Shown here: positions 52,709 through 60,520 of the stretch, one piece after another
Position numbering within the stretch: the first letter of the stretch is position 1
Layout of the letters: each line of letters begins with the position of its first letter
Source: Gracilibacillus alcaliphilus
GTDB lineage: Bacteria > Bacillota > Bacilli > Bacillales > Amphibacillaceae
Length of the DNA stretch: 64,000 nucleotides
Reading direction: 5' to 3'
NCBI RefSeq assembly: GCF_016909015.1
Contig: NZ_JAFBFA010000004.1
Span: forward strand, 170,961 to 234,960
Notes under the pieces: model-generated
Seen by the model: only the letters and a program-made list of their open reading frames with translations
What the model was told of the DNA's origin: nothing
Databases searched by the model: none
Translations under genes and position numbers: made by a program

Positions 52709-53671
52709 TTAATCAATTAATTGTTTTAATTCTTCTGTGGTTAACCAATCATTATTTTTATCGCTGCTATAGCTGAAATTTAGCGGAAGTGTTTTGCCAT
52801 CCTCTGCATTTCTTTGACTCCACCAATTGAATTCAGGCTGGATCATGTAATAATTGGAGAACTCGACTGTGTGTCTGGCATCATCCTCTGTGATCATCAC
52901 CTCATGCAATTTCTCACCAGCACGTATGCCAACAAATTCAAGTTCACATTCCGGAGCAATCGCTTTGGCTAGATCCATAACAGACATGCTTGGAATCTTG
53001 GGAACAAAAATTTCGCCGCCTTGCATTCTATTAAAAGTATCTAATACAAATTGCACTCCTTGATCAAGTGTTATCCAGAAACGTGTCATTCTTTCATCTG
53101 TGATCGGCAGTTTACCAGTGGCCTTTACTTTTTTAAAGAAAGGAACCACACTGCCCCTGCTGCCGACTACATTCCCATACCTTACAACAGCAAAACAAGT
53201 CTTCTTATCCCCTGCATAAGAGTTCCCAGCCACAAACAACTTATCAGAAGCAAGCTTGGTCGCTCCGTACAAATTAACTGGTGCAGCTGCTTTATCTGTG
53301 CTTAATGCCACAACTTTTTCCACCTGTTTATCTATTGCCGCTTCAATGATATTTTGAGCACCATTAATATTGGTTTTCACTGCTTCGAAAGGGTTATATT
53401 CACAAGCCTCTACATGCTTCATAGCAGCCGCATGAACAACATAATGAACACCCTCAAAAGCACGATATAACCGTTCTATATCACGTACATCACCAATAAA
53501 AAAGCGCAAGCGATCATCCTTAAATTCTTGTTTCATTTCATATTGCTTTAATTCATCACGGCTAAAAATAATTACTTTTTTGATGTTCGTTTCTAATATT
53601 TTTTCGGTGAATTTTCTACCAAATGAGCCTGTTCCTCCTGTTATAAGTATCGTTTTGTTGTCAAATTGCAT
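52709..53671 (-). CDS. pseB: UDP-GlcNAc 4,6-dehydratase (5-inverting) PseB
   Basis: First enzyme of pseudaminic acid synthesis, an SDR-fold dehydratase/epimerase. The 320-residue protein has NAD-binding GGTGSFG (residues 12-18), the characteristic FSRDELKQYEM (about 36-46), and the active-site area ALSTDKAAAPVNLYGATK with the YxxxK variant NLYGATK. The start ATG follows AGAGAGG. It lies 24 bases behind the maf gene and is followed by pseC. Confidence 0.95.
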   Translation of the reverse strand: MQFDNKTILITGGTGSFGRKFTEKILETNIKKVIIFSRDELKQYEMKQEFKDDRLRFFIGDVRDIERLYRAFEGVHYVVHAAAMKHVEACEYNPFEAVKTNINGAQNIIEAAIDKQVEKVVALSTDKAAAPVNLYGATKLASDKLFVAGNSYAGDKKTCFAVVRYGNVVGSRGSVVPFFKKVKATGKLPITDERMTRFWITLDQGVQFVLDTFNRMQGGEIFVPKIPSMSVMDLAKAIAPECELEFVGIRAGEKLHEVMITEDDARHTVEFSNYYMIQPEFNWWSQRNAEDGKTLPLNFSYSSDKNNDWLTTEELKQLID

Positions 53672-53695
53672 CTGGTTAACCTCTCTTTAGTTAAA

Positions 53696-56554
53696 TTAGT
53701 TATGTTGCCGTTCATTTTCACGCATTTCTAATAGAGGACGATAGCCACTATTTGGAGAAGCAATATCAACGGAAGAAAGATCAGTAAGTACATATTTCTT
53801 TTCAAAGTTTCTTCTCATCGCCTTATTATCTTCTAGTCTCGTTAAAGTCCAAGAGCCAATCCTGCCTGTAAGCTCTTTTTTTCCACCATTCCACCATTCT
53901 TCCTGATTACCGTAATGGGAGAACAATTGCAATTCATTCAAATATCGATCCCACTCATTCTCTGTATCACCTTCATAGTGACCGCCTGTCATTAATCGTA
54001 CCTTGCCAGCCTGTCCATCGCTTAGTTTAAACTCTATTCCCTCTTCCGTCGCAACACCCGCTTTTTCTAAATTTATCCATGAAATATGACGCTGTATATT
54101 GCGGTCAGCTATTAATAGCTGTTTCTCTTCATCGACCATGATAAAATAGAAGTCACCATTCGGATTTTCTGTAGATTCAGGTGGAATAAAATCAGATGTT
54201 GACCGCCCTATATGCTGTAATGTACCAGCCTTATTAAACGTTGCTTGATAGTGACATCTGATTCGTTTGCCAAGCCTTAATTCACTTATTTCCGTTACTT
54301 CATCTATATGATAAACACGAGCTTCTTTGTTTATCTCAATTCCATTGAAAACAAATGTTTTTGGATCATGAACTATTATTTCGACATCATATAGCTTATT
54401 TTCTAACTGATTCAGTTCATACACAGTTTGGTTATAATCACAAACAAAGGCCGGTGTCCTTTTATAGTCTTTGGTAGAAAAGGAGTATGCTTCTCCATTC
54501 AAATGGATTTGAACATTCTCTGCAAAATCTCTTCGTTTTCCAGCTAGTACCTTTAAGTGCGTGCCCTTAAAGCGAAAGTGAATTTTGGCTGTTTCCCCTG
54601 TCGTATAATGATAAGAAACCACAGCTTCGCGAGATTTTACATCAGTTTTACAAACCCCTTTCTCCCATGGACCCTCATATAGGAAAACACCACAATCATT
54701 CCGCAAAACTTCTTCTTCACCTCCACACATTTTTTGGAAATTATCATTAAAAATCGGATCTAAATGATTATGTGCTGCAAGCACATTCTGCATATATTGT
54801 TCTATCGATTCTAGAGTCTTTTGAGACCTCACTCCACTATCCGATTCTAATTGATATTGTTGGAGCTGGCTTGCCAAAATTTCATAGTTTACTCTTAACA
54901 CAGGAAACAAAAACAACTTAAAATATGTATTCTTTAACATTTCATTTATTTTTTTATCTAATTTGGTAAATCTTTTTCCAATGGAAGCACTATTGATCTT
55001 CTGTCGAATTTCTAGCAGTAATGTTTGTACATCATCAGAAACAGATAGAAATTTCTTAGCCTCGTTACTGATTGCCGTTATATCTTCTTGTAATGATAGT
55101 TGCTTTTTGTGGTGAGAATACGAATCAAACCAATGTTGTTCAACAACGTCTGGTGTTAATTTAGAGTGTACTACTTCTTCTAGTGGAATAAAAGGAGCTC
55201 CTTTTATATTGGCACCTGCTTTTGTTGTATTAATTACCTCAATGTCTTGATATTTCTCAATATAATCTTCTAAGCTTAACCTCATTTGGTTAAAGACAGA
55301 ATGAGTTTGAATCTTGTTTCCATACACGTCTTCCACTTCCATTGCTTCTTCCATATCGCGCTCCTGTATTTCAGCTGAAGTTAATATCCCTCGTTTGATA
55401 TCTTTGGCATAATATAAATTCTCTTTAAAAGCTAAATTTTGTCCTACTAATATAATCAAACCGACCTGTAACTTGGCGAAAATGTCAAAGGTAAACACTG
55501 CAACGGAGGGCGCGTCATCAATAATCGATTGAGCCTCCACATCTTTTATAAACACTGGTGTGACTGTATCTTGTGATGTCACTACATGTGTTTTTGGACC
55601 TTTATACTTCTGAATTGTCTCATAGCCGACGGTTGTACCATAAATCATTGGAATCGAGTTAATATCCTGTTCTAATAAAGGTTCAAACACCTTATAATTA
55701 TGCAGCTGCGGATCGTATGTACAGACAGCATCAGGATGAAGACCATTGGCAAGCAGGCCTTTAATGGCCGAACCTACGGCGACGATGTAGGCTGATTGAT
55801 TCGCTTTAATATATTTAAGATGTTCATACTCTTCTGCAAGTGATGGTCCAGCAGACACTAAAATAATCGGCTTACCTTTAAATACAGCTTGATAATGTTC
55901 CATAAAGTTCGGCGTCCCTAAGGTTGTTGGCAAGTTCATCAGACTATTGATTGTCCAGCGCTGTGAAAATAATATATTTGCTCGATTATTTAATTTAGTC
56001 GTTTGAATAAGCTGCTTAAAGACAGCTGAAAAATGATCAAAACTCTCCTGATAGATGCGCTGGTAACTAGGTAAGGTAATTAATAACACCTTGTTATATA
56101 ATTCTTGACCAAATTGTTGTAAACAAGAGCTACCTGCTTGCTTATCCCATTCCAGCATCAAATGTTTCAAATTCCCTAACGGAAAATCTGTTAACTTTTG
56201 TTCTGCTAAAAAGTGATAGAAGATGTTCACATCTGGTTCATATATAGAGAATCGTTTGTCAGAGTATCGATCCATAATCATTTTGACATGATAACCAAAT
56301 CCTAAGCCAAAGAAAAGAATATGATCGCAATCTTCTATCTCATTTGCATATTTACTCATCAGCCGTTCCGCTTCTTGGATAGGATCATATTTACTATGAA
56401 GTGTCATTTTTCTATTGGCTGCAGATACCTGTGGAATCCTGTTTCCATCCTTTGCTGAAATAATTTCTATATTGGAAGCTAACTTTGTTTTTTGATAAGC
56501 TTCTAATATAGCCGGATATTCTTTCTTCAAGTAACTTTTATTTTGGCTTAACAT
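53696..56554 (-). CDS. Motility-associated factor (MAF) flagellin glycosyltransferase with extended C-terminal domains
   Basis: A 952-residue protein. The first about 600 residues are a MAF/DUF115 (MptE-like) glycosyltransferase: ILFFGLGFGYHVKMI, FSIYEPDVNIF, IILVSAGPSL, VAVGSAIKGLLANGLHPDAV and DDAPSVAVFTFDIFA (in part). MAF proteins transfer nonulosonic acids such as pseudaminic acid to flagellin Ser/Thr residues. The last about 330 residues are extra: a beta-rich domain (622-757) and a second one (760-935) containing HIGRSTSDFIPP, LIADRNIQRHISW and VRLMTGGHYEGD, which remind me of phage tail or adhesin carbohydrate-binding domains. Context next to pseB and hag makes the role in flagellin glycosylation very likely. 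Confidence 0.88.
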   Translation of the reverse strand: MLSQNKSYLKKEYPAILEAYQKTKLASNIEIISAKDGNRIPQVSAANRKMTLHSKYDPIQEAERLMSKYANEIEDCDHILFFGLGFGYHVKMIMDRYSDKRFSIYEPDVNIFYHFLAEQKLTDFPLGNLKHLMLEWDKQAGSSCLQQFGQELYNKVLLITLPSYQRIYQESFDHFSAVFKQLIQTTKLNNRANILFSQRWTINSLMNLPTTLGTPNFMEHYQAVFKGKPIILVSAGPSLAEEYEHLKYIKANQSAYIVAVGSAIKGLLANGLHPDAVCTYDPQLHNYKVFEPLLEQDINSIPMIYGTTVGYETIQKYKGPKTHVVTSQDTVTPVFIKDVEAQSIIDDAPSVAVFTFDIFAKLQVGLIILVGQNLAFKENLYYAKDIKRGILTSAEIQERDMEEAMEVEDVYGNKIQTHSVFNQMRLSLEDYIEKYQDIEVINTTKAGANIKGAPFIPLEEVVHSKLTPDVVEQHWFDSYSHHKKQLSLQEDITAISNEAKKFLSVSDDVQTLLLEIRQKINSASIGKRFTKLDKKINEMLKNTYFKLFLFPVLRVNYEILASQLQQYQLESDSGVRSQKTLESIEQYMQNVLAAHNHLDPIFNDNFQKMCGGEEEVLRNDCGVFLYEGPWEKGVCKTDVKSREAVVSYHYTTGETAKIHFRFKGTHLKVLAGKRRDFAENVQIHLNGEAYSFSTKDYKRTPAFVCDYNQTVYELNQLENKLYDVEIIVHDPKTFVFNGIEINKEARVYHIDEVTEISELRLGKRIRCHYQATFNKAGTLQHIGRSTSDFIPPESTENPNGDFYFIMVDEEKQLLIADRNIQRHISWINLEKAGVATEEGIEFKLSDGQAGKVRLMTGGHYEGDTENEWDRYLNELQLFSHYGNQEEWWNGGKKELTGRIGSWTLTRLEDNKAMRRNFEKKYVLTDLSSVDIASPNSGYRPLLEMRENERQHN

Positions 56555-56596
56555 AATGGTTTACCTCTCTGTTCTATTCTTACTTCTTGCAGGGCG

Positions 56597-57181
56597 CTAG
56601 TTATTGATAGAATTTTCAATATGCTGTTTCAGTTGTTCTAAGACTGGCAACAATTCATACTGAATAATATCTGCTAATAATACCATATCTTTATTTTCTA
56701 CAGCTTCTAATAATTCTGTCAGTTGCTGCTTTAATGTCTCCGTACTGGAAATATACTCTTTCCAATTGCTCACATATTGATTGTTTTGATCAACCAGCTG
56801 CATCATCTCGATCATCCACTGCAGTCCTTGCAGTAACTGGTCAAACTTCATCCATGCTGCTTCATCAGGGTGATTATAAAACTGTTCTGCTAATTCCTCT
56901 ATTTCAGGTATTGCACGTGTAATATAATGATTAGTAGATAATAATGTTTCCTCTATTAATTCTTGGATAGATTTTAGAACTACTTCGATTTGGTCAAGAT
57001 TGGAAATATGTTCTTTCATATATGTATCATGTTGCTCAAATACTTCTACTCCATCAACCAATAAATGACTGAAATATTTGTTTGATTTTTCTATATGGGT
57101 ATTGATTTCAGCAAAAAGCTGGTCTAGTACCTCCACATCATTTTCAAAATAATACCGTTTTTGTTCTATTAATAGCTGCAT
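56597..57181 (-). CDS. Unknown helical protein, first gene behind the sigma-D promoter of the glycosylation block
   Basis: A 194-residue acidic protein with no signal peptide or membrane segment, predicted almost all alpha-helical (heptad-like Leu/Ile spacing at residues 30-110 and 115-190). I do not recognise the family. A strong GGAGG site precedes the ATG, and a sigma-D promoter lies 40 bases upstream, so it should be made together with flagellin. It sits 42 bases ahead of the MAF glycosyltransferase gene. A chaperone or adaptor role for flagellin or the glycosyltransferase is conceivable but unsupported by sequence. Confidence 0.75.
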   Translation of the reverse strand: MQLLIEQKRYYFENDVEVLDQLFAEINTHIEKSNKYFSHLLVDGVEVFEQHDTYMKEHISNLDQIEVVLKSIQELIEETLLSTNHYITRAIPEIEELAEQFYNHPDEAAWMKFDQLLQGLQWMIEMMQLVDQNNQYVSNWKEYISSTETLKQQLTELLEAVENKDMVLLADIIQYELLPVLEQLKQHIENSINN

Positions 57182-57219
57182 CCAAATGCCTCCAAAATAA
57201 ATTATAGTCCCTATTTATA

Positions 57220-57246
57220 ATATCGGATTTTATCAAAAAATGTTTA
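57220..57246 (-). promoter_or_regulatory. Sigma-D promoter in front of the glycosylation block
   Basis: On the minus strand TAAA (57243-57246), 15 bases, TCCGATAT (57220-57227), directly behind the hag terminator. Only one base differs from the consensus TAAA-N15-GCCGATAT. Confidence 0.82.
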
Positions 57247-57262
57247 ATTTAATTATCTATAT

Positions 57263-57296
57263 CAAAAAAGAGACCCTAGAAATGCTAAGGTCTCTC
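57263..57296 (-). terminator. Terminator of hag
   Basis: On the minus strand AGAGACCTTAGC / CTAGGGTCTCT followed by TTTTTTGA, just behind the hag stop codon. It separates hag from the glycosylation genes. Confidence 0.82.
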
Positions 57297-57312
57297 CATC
57301 GACTATTAATAA

Positions 57313-58146
57313 TTATCCAAGTAATTGTAATACAGCTTGTGGCGCTTGGTTAGCTTGAGCTAACATAGATTGAGATGCTTGAGAAAGGATATTCGCTTTT
57401 GTCATCTCCATAATTTCTTTCGCCATATCTACGTCACGAATACGAGATTCTGCTGCAGATAGGTTTTCAGAAGAGTTATCCAAGTTAGAGATAGTATGCT
57501 CTAAACGATTTTGCATAGCACCTAAATAAGAACGTCCTGCAGATACTGCCTCAATCTGAGCATTTACTGCATCAATTGCAGCGTCAGCACTAGCTCTATC
57601 ATTAATTTCTAAAGCACTTACTGCACCATGTACACCACTTAAATTAACGCCTTCAGTTGTGAAATCAACTGAAATAGCATCACCTGTATTGGCGCCAACA
57701 TGGAATGTTACTGTTCCACCTGAACCAGTTGTACCATTTAATAGGTCTTGTGTGTTAAACTGTGATTTGTCTTTAATACGTTCTATTTCATTTGCTAATT
57801 GTTGAAATTCTTTGTTCAACTCGCCACGGTCAACGTCAACGTTTGTATCGTTTGCTGATTGAACTGCTAATTCACGCATACGTTGAAGGATAGAATGAAC
57901 CTCATCTAATCCACCTTCAGCAGTCTTAATCATAGAAATACCATCTGCTGCATTTCGACTCGCTTGATCCAAACCACGGATTTGCGCACGCATTTTTTCA
58001 GAAATAGCTAGACCTGCTGCATCGTCACCTGCACGGTTGATACGAAGACCAGAAGCTAATTTCTCCATTGAGTTTTGCATATTGCCTTGGTTGATCCCTA
58101 ATTGACGATGCGTATTTAACGCAGGGATATTAGTGTTAATAATCAT
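57313..58146 (-). CDS. hag: Major flagellin Hag
   Basis: A 277-residue flagellin, close to the usual compact Bacillus size. N-terminal D0/D1 (SGLRINRAGDDAAGLAISEKM in part) and C-terminal D1/D0 (YLGAMQNRLEHTISNLDNS, AAESRIRDVDMAKEIM, ANQAPQAVLQLLG in part) are complete; the central part (about 125-200) is short and contains several Ser/Thr residues, possible sites for O-linked pseudaminic acid. Strong AAGGAGG site. A good sigma-D promoter and a CsrA-binding hairpin precede it, so it should be controlled by the FliW-CsrA switch. Own terminator behind. Confidence 0.97.
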   Translation of the reverse strand: MIINTNIPALNTHRQLGINQGNMQNSMEKLASGLRINRAGDDAAGLAISEKMRAQIRGLDQASRNAADGISMIKTAEGGLDEVHSILQRMRELAVQSANDTNVDVDRGELNKEFQQLANEIERIKDKSQFNTQDLLNGTTGSGGTVTFHVGANTGDAISVDFTTEGVNLSGVHGAVSALEINDRASADAAIDAVNAQIEAVSAGRSYLGAMQNRLEHTISNLDNSSENLSAAESRIRDVDMAKEIMEMTKANILSQASQSMLAQANQAPQAVLQLLG

Positions 58147-58155
58147 AATAGATTT

Positions 58156-58191
58156 CCTCCTTGAGAGTGTTTAAGTTCCACATCCTTGTGG
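58156..58191 (-). promoter_or_regulatory. CsrA-binding sites in the hag leader
   Basis: On the minus strand CCACAAGGATGTGG (58178-58191) puts GGA in a hairpin loop and matches the CsrA consensus ACARGGAUGU exactly. A second GGA lies in the ribosome site AAGGAGG (58156-58162), about 20 bases downstream. This is the two-site arrangement known from B. subtilis hag, where CsrA blocks translation until FliW removes it. Confidence 0.85.
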
Positions 58192-58197
58192 TATGTA

Positions 58198-58236
58198 CTA
58201 GCTCTGGTGAAAGCGGCCGCCAATCACTAGAACTAG
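58198..58236 (-). promoter_or_regulatory. Long hairpin near the 5' end of the hag mRNA
   Basis: On the minus strand CTAG-T-TCT-A-GTGA pairs with TCAC-C-AGA-G-CTAG around a loop containing GCGGCCGC. It starts a few bases after the predicted sigma-D transcription start. Probably an mRNA-stabilising structure. Confidence 0.55.
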
Positions 58237-58248
58237 TTCCTATTACTA

Positions 58249-58275
58249 TTATCGGTCTGTTCAATAGATTGTTTA
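58249..58275 (-). promoter_or_regulatory. Sigma-D promoter of hag
   Basis: On the minus strand TAAA (58272-58275), 15 bases, ACCGATAA (58249-58256). The -35 overlaps the stop codon of csrA. Confidence 0.85.
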
Positions 58276-58503
58276 GGACTTTTTATGATTTTTTTTTATT
58301 AAATCAAAAATAGTTTCTGATACCTGTGCAGCATCATTATTTGCCGCCTGAATTGCCTGGTAAATCTCCTGTCTATGGACTTCAATCTCCTTTGGAGCAG
58401 TGATGCCAAGCTTGACTTGATCTCCGTCAACACTGATTACTTTTATTTCGACCTCATCACCTATTTGAATAGCTTCGTTTACCTTCCTTGATAAAACCAA
58501 CAT
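58273..58503 (-). CDS. csrA: Carbon storage regulator CsrA (translational repressor of hag)
   Basis: A 76-residue RNA-binding protein with the typical MLVLSRKVNEAIQIGDEVEI start and the GITAPKEIEVHRQEIY core. CsrA dimers bind GGA-containing hairpins and block the hag ribosome site. It is released by FliW when flagellin has been exported. Start lies one base after the fliW stop codon, so the two are coupled. Position immediately in front of hag is as in B. subtilis. Confidence 0.97.
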   Translation of the reverse strand: MLVLSRKVNEAIQIGDEVEIKVISVDGDQVKLGITAPKEIEVHRQEIYQAIQAANNDAAQVSETIFDLIKKNHKKS

Positions 58504-58504
58504 C

Positions 58505-58951
58505 TCACTCCACCTCTTTCTTCTCAGCCTGTTGGAAGATTGTTTCTCTTGGTGTGTAATGCTGGCTCTTGATAATGTATTGTTTGGCGCGTTTATTGGT
58601 ATGATTGATTACGATTGGTGCTTGTAAATTAGCTGTACTGCACGCTAATGGATCTTTAACCGTAACAATGGCCAAAACCATCACATCCTGCTCATGTTTG
58701 ATCGCAAGCTGTTCAAGTACTGTATCCTCTAATTGCAATTGATAATCCTCTACAAACAGAAACGGGTTCACTACCACAAAGGCAAGCTGCTCTGTCACAG
58801 TAGACTGAAGTACTTGAAAGAAGCCGTTCTCTTCTAAACCTAATAAGACAAATTGTTTCTCTTGTAAAAAGCCGGGCAGTCCTTGTGAGAAATGAATAGT
58901 TTCCTCAGGATTAATCTCTGTTTCACCAAAGTATTTTGTACGAATTTGCAT
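58505..58951 (-). CDS. fliW: Flagellar assembly factor FliW
   Basis: A 148-residue protein with the FliW pattern (TKYFGETEINPEETIHFSQGLPGF in part; FVVVNPFLF; CSTANLQAPIVINHTNKRAKQYI in part). FliW binds either flagellin or CsrA; free FliW inhibits CsrA and thereby allows hag translation. Located 14 bases behind yviE and coupled with csrA. Start ATG is preceded by AAAGGGTG. Confidence 0.95.
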   Translation of the reverse strand: MQIRTKYFGETEINPEETIHFSQGLPGFLQEKQFVLLGLEENGFFQVLQSTVTEQLAFVVVNPFLFVEDYQLQLEDTVLEQLAIKHEQDVMVLAIVTVKDPLACSTANLQAPIVINHTNKRAKQYIIKSQHYTPRETIFQQAEKKEVE

Positions 58952-58965
58952 AGTTTCACCCTTTT

Positions 58966-59556
58966 TTAAATATCTAGTTCATATTGAAAACCACGAAATT
59001 TCAATTGATCGAAATCAATCTGGATCCAATTCTTTTGCTGTAAATAGGTTTCCACACCGCCGCGCTGATAATGTATATTCCTGACAGCTGACTGAACCCG
59101 GAAGGCAACTGGTTGAACAATTGCCTCAATCTCTAACTCTGCCGGCTGATAGTCGAATGTCACTCCACCGCCTGAGGGAAGCCAGCCGAGTGCGATCTGC
59201 TTCTTCGGCCATTGACCATTCTGTTTGGCAATATCGGCTATCGGGTTGCCGCCGTTTTCAATTTTCATTAAGCGGTCACCTTCACGCTGTTTCTTTTTCG
59301 TTCCTGCTATTGCTGTTTGCATCGCTTCATTCGCCGTTTTACGAATAAATTGCTCGGATGGAATCATATGAAGATCTGCCAATGCCTTGGATTGATCAAT
59401 GGTTAATCTCCCTGGTTTGGTTGTCATTCGTAATTCAGCTGGCCGCTGATCGATATGCAGCTGCGCCTCCTCTTGTTCCACCTCTATTTGTTGTGGTTGA
59501 TAACGAATGCCGATTTCAGCTGATTGCTGTTGGATACGTATTTGTGGAAGCTGCAC
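58966..59556 (-). CDS. yviE: YviE-like flagellar-operon protein (DUF6470)
   Basis: A 196-residue protein of the YviE family, recognised by its start (MQLPQIRIQQQSAEIGI in part), the repeated short beta-like segments (IEVEQEEAQLHID, LTIDQSKALADLHM) and its place between flgL and fliW. Function unknown. GTG start at 59556 follows GGAGGG. It is separated from flgL by a strong terminator-like hairpin whose T-tract runs into this ribosome site. Confidence 0.85.
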   Translation of the reverse strand: MQLPQIRIQQQSAEIGIRYQPQQIEVEQEEAQLHIDQRPAELRMTTKPGRLTIDQSKALADLHMIPSEQFIRKTANEAMQTAIAGTKKKQREGDRLMKIENGGNPIADIAKQNGQWPKKQIALGWLPSGGGVTFDYQPAELEIEAIVQPVAFRVQSAVRNIHYQRGGVETYLQQKNWIQIDFDQLKFRGFQYELDI

Positions 59557-59574
59557 AGGTCATCCCTCCTTTTC

Positions 59575-59614
59575 AAAAAAGCCTTACCTCTTGTCAACAT
59601 AGGTAAGGCTTTTC
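59575..59614 (-). terminator. Strong terminator-like hairpin between flgL and yviE
   Basis: On the minus strand AAAAGCCTTACCT / AGGTAAGGCTTTTTT, 13-bp perfect stem with an 11-base loop. It stands inside the flagellar gene run. Full termination would leave yviE-fliW-csrA without a visible promoter, so partial read-through is likely. Confidence 0.8.
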
Positions 59615-59616
59615 TC

Positions 59617-60516
59617 TTAACGTAAGAAATCTAATAAACTAGGTTGAATGATTCGGGCACCACCACTTAAAGCCGCACGATGGATTGACTCTTGAGAAAT
59701 AAGATTCATAATGACTTCTTCAAAATCAGCGTCTTCATTCCTAGATCTCATATCTTCTACTGTCACGTATTGTTCCTTGACCCGGTTTTCAATCAAATCA
59801 ATCCGATTTTGCCGGCCGCCAAGATCAGCTATGGTGTTAACATTGTTATCAATATGGTTATCCAATCGATCAATAAATCCTGCAATTTCTTGGTCTTCCG
59901 TATCCGAATTTCGTAACATATTGGAGAATTCCGTTAAATCCTTGAATAAATCTTCTGTAAAAATGCTATCTGGCCTGATATTCACCCTTAACTTCGTTCC
60001 ATTCGATACCTCAATAAAAACATCATCAGTATTGATAGGTTGTACAAACTCACCAGCTTCGTTTAATTGATACGGAGCTTCACCGTTTGTTCCCGCTGTC
60101 CCTGTTCCATTAAAAATATACTTATTATTCACTTTGGTATTCGCGATATCTAACAGGTGCTCTTTTAACTGGTCTACCTCAGAAGCGATATTACCGCGCT
60201 GTCCCTCCTCATAGGTGCCATTAGAGGCCTGAACAGCTAATTCACGCAGACGTTCTAGTGCCTTTCCAACTTGAGATAAAGCACTGTCAGAGTTATCCAT
60301 CCAGTTATGAACCTCACCAATATTCCTTTGGAATTGTTCGATTTCAGCTTTCTGTGTGCGAAAATCCATTCCTCTCATAGCAACTACTGGATCATCAGAT
60401 GGACGGTTAATTTTTTTACCAGTAGCTAATTGATCCATGTATTTCCCCATACTTTGATAACTATTGCTTATATTACGAAGCATATTGTTGGTCAACATAT
60501 TCTGTGTAATACGCAT
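59617..60516 (-). CDS. flgL: Flagellar hook-filament junction protein FlgL (HAP3)
   Basis: A 299-residue flagellin-like junction protein: N-terminal MRITQNMLTNNMLRNI (in part) and LATGKKINRPSDDPVVAMRGM, C-terminal EDADFEEVIMNLISQE. It connects FlgK to the filament. Start ATG follows GGGAGG. Four bases behind flgK; a terminator-like hairpin follows immediately. Confidence 0.96.
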   Translation of the reverse strand: MRITQNMLTNNMLRNISNSYQSMGKYMDQLATGKKINRPSDDPVVAMRGMDFRTQKAEIEQFQRNIGEVHNWMDNSDSALSQVGKALERLRELAVQASNGTYEEGQRGNIASEVDQLKEHLLDIANTKVNNKYIFNGTGTAGTNGEAPYQLNEAGEFVQPINTDDVFIEVSNGTKLRVNIRPDSIFTEDLFKDLTEFSNMLRNSDTEDQEIAGFIDRLDNHIDNNVNTIADLGGRQNRIDLIENRVKEQYVTVEDMRSRNEDADFEEVIMNLISQESIHRAALSGGARIIQPSLLDFLR

Positions 60517-60520
60517 TTAC

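Noticed and set aside
58198..58240. The hag leader contains GCGGCCGC and ACTAGT close together, resembling a plasmid cloning site
   Set aside because: The intervening bases do not match a vector polylinker, the bases form a self-consistent mRNA hairpin, and the sequence continues without break into the promoter and the CsrA sites, so natural origin is far more likely.
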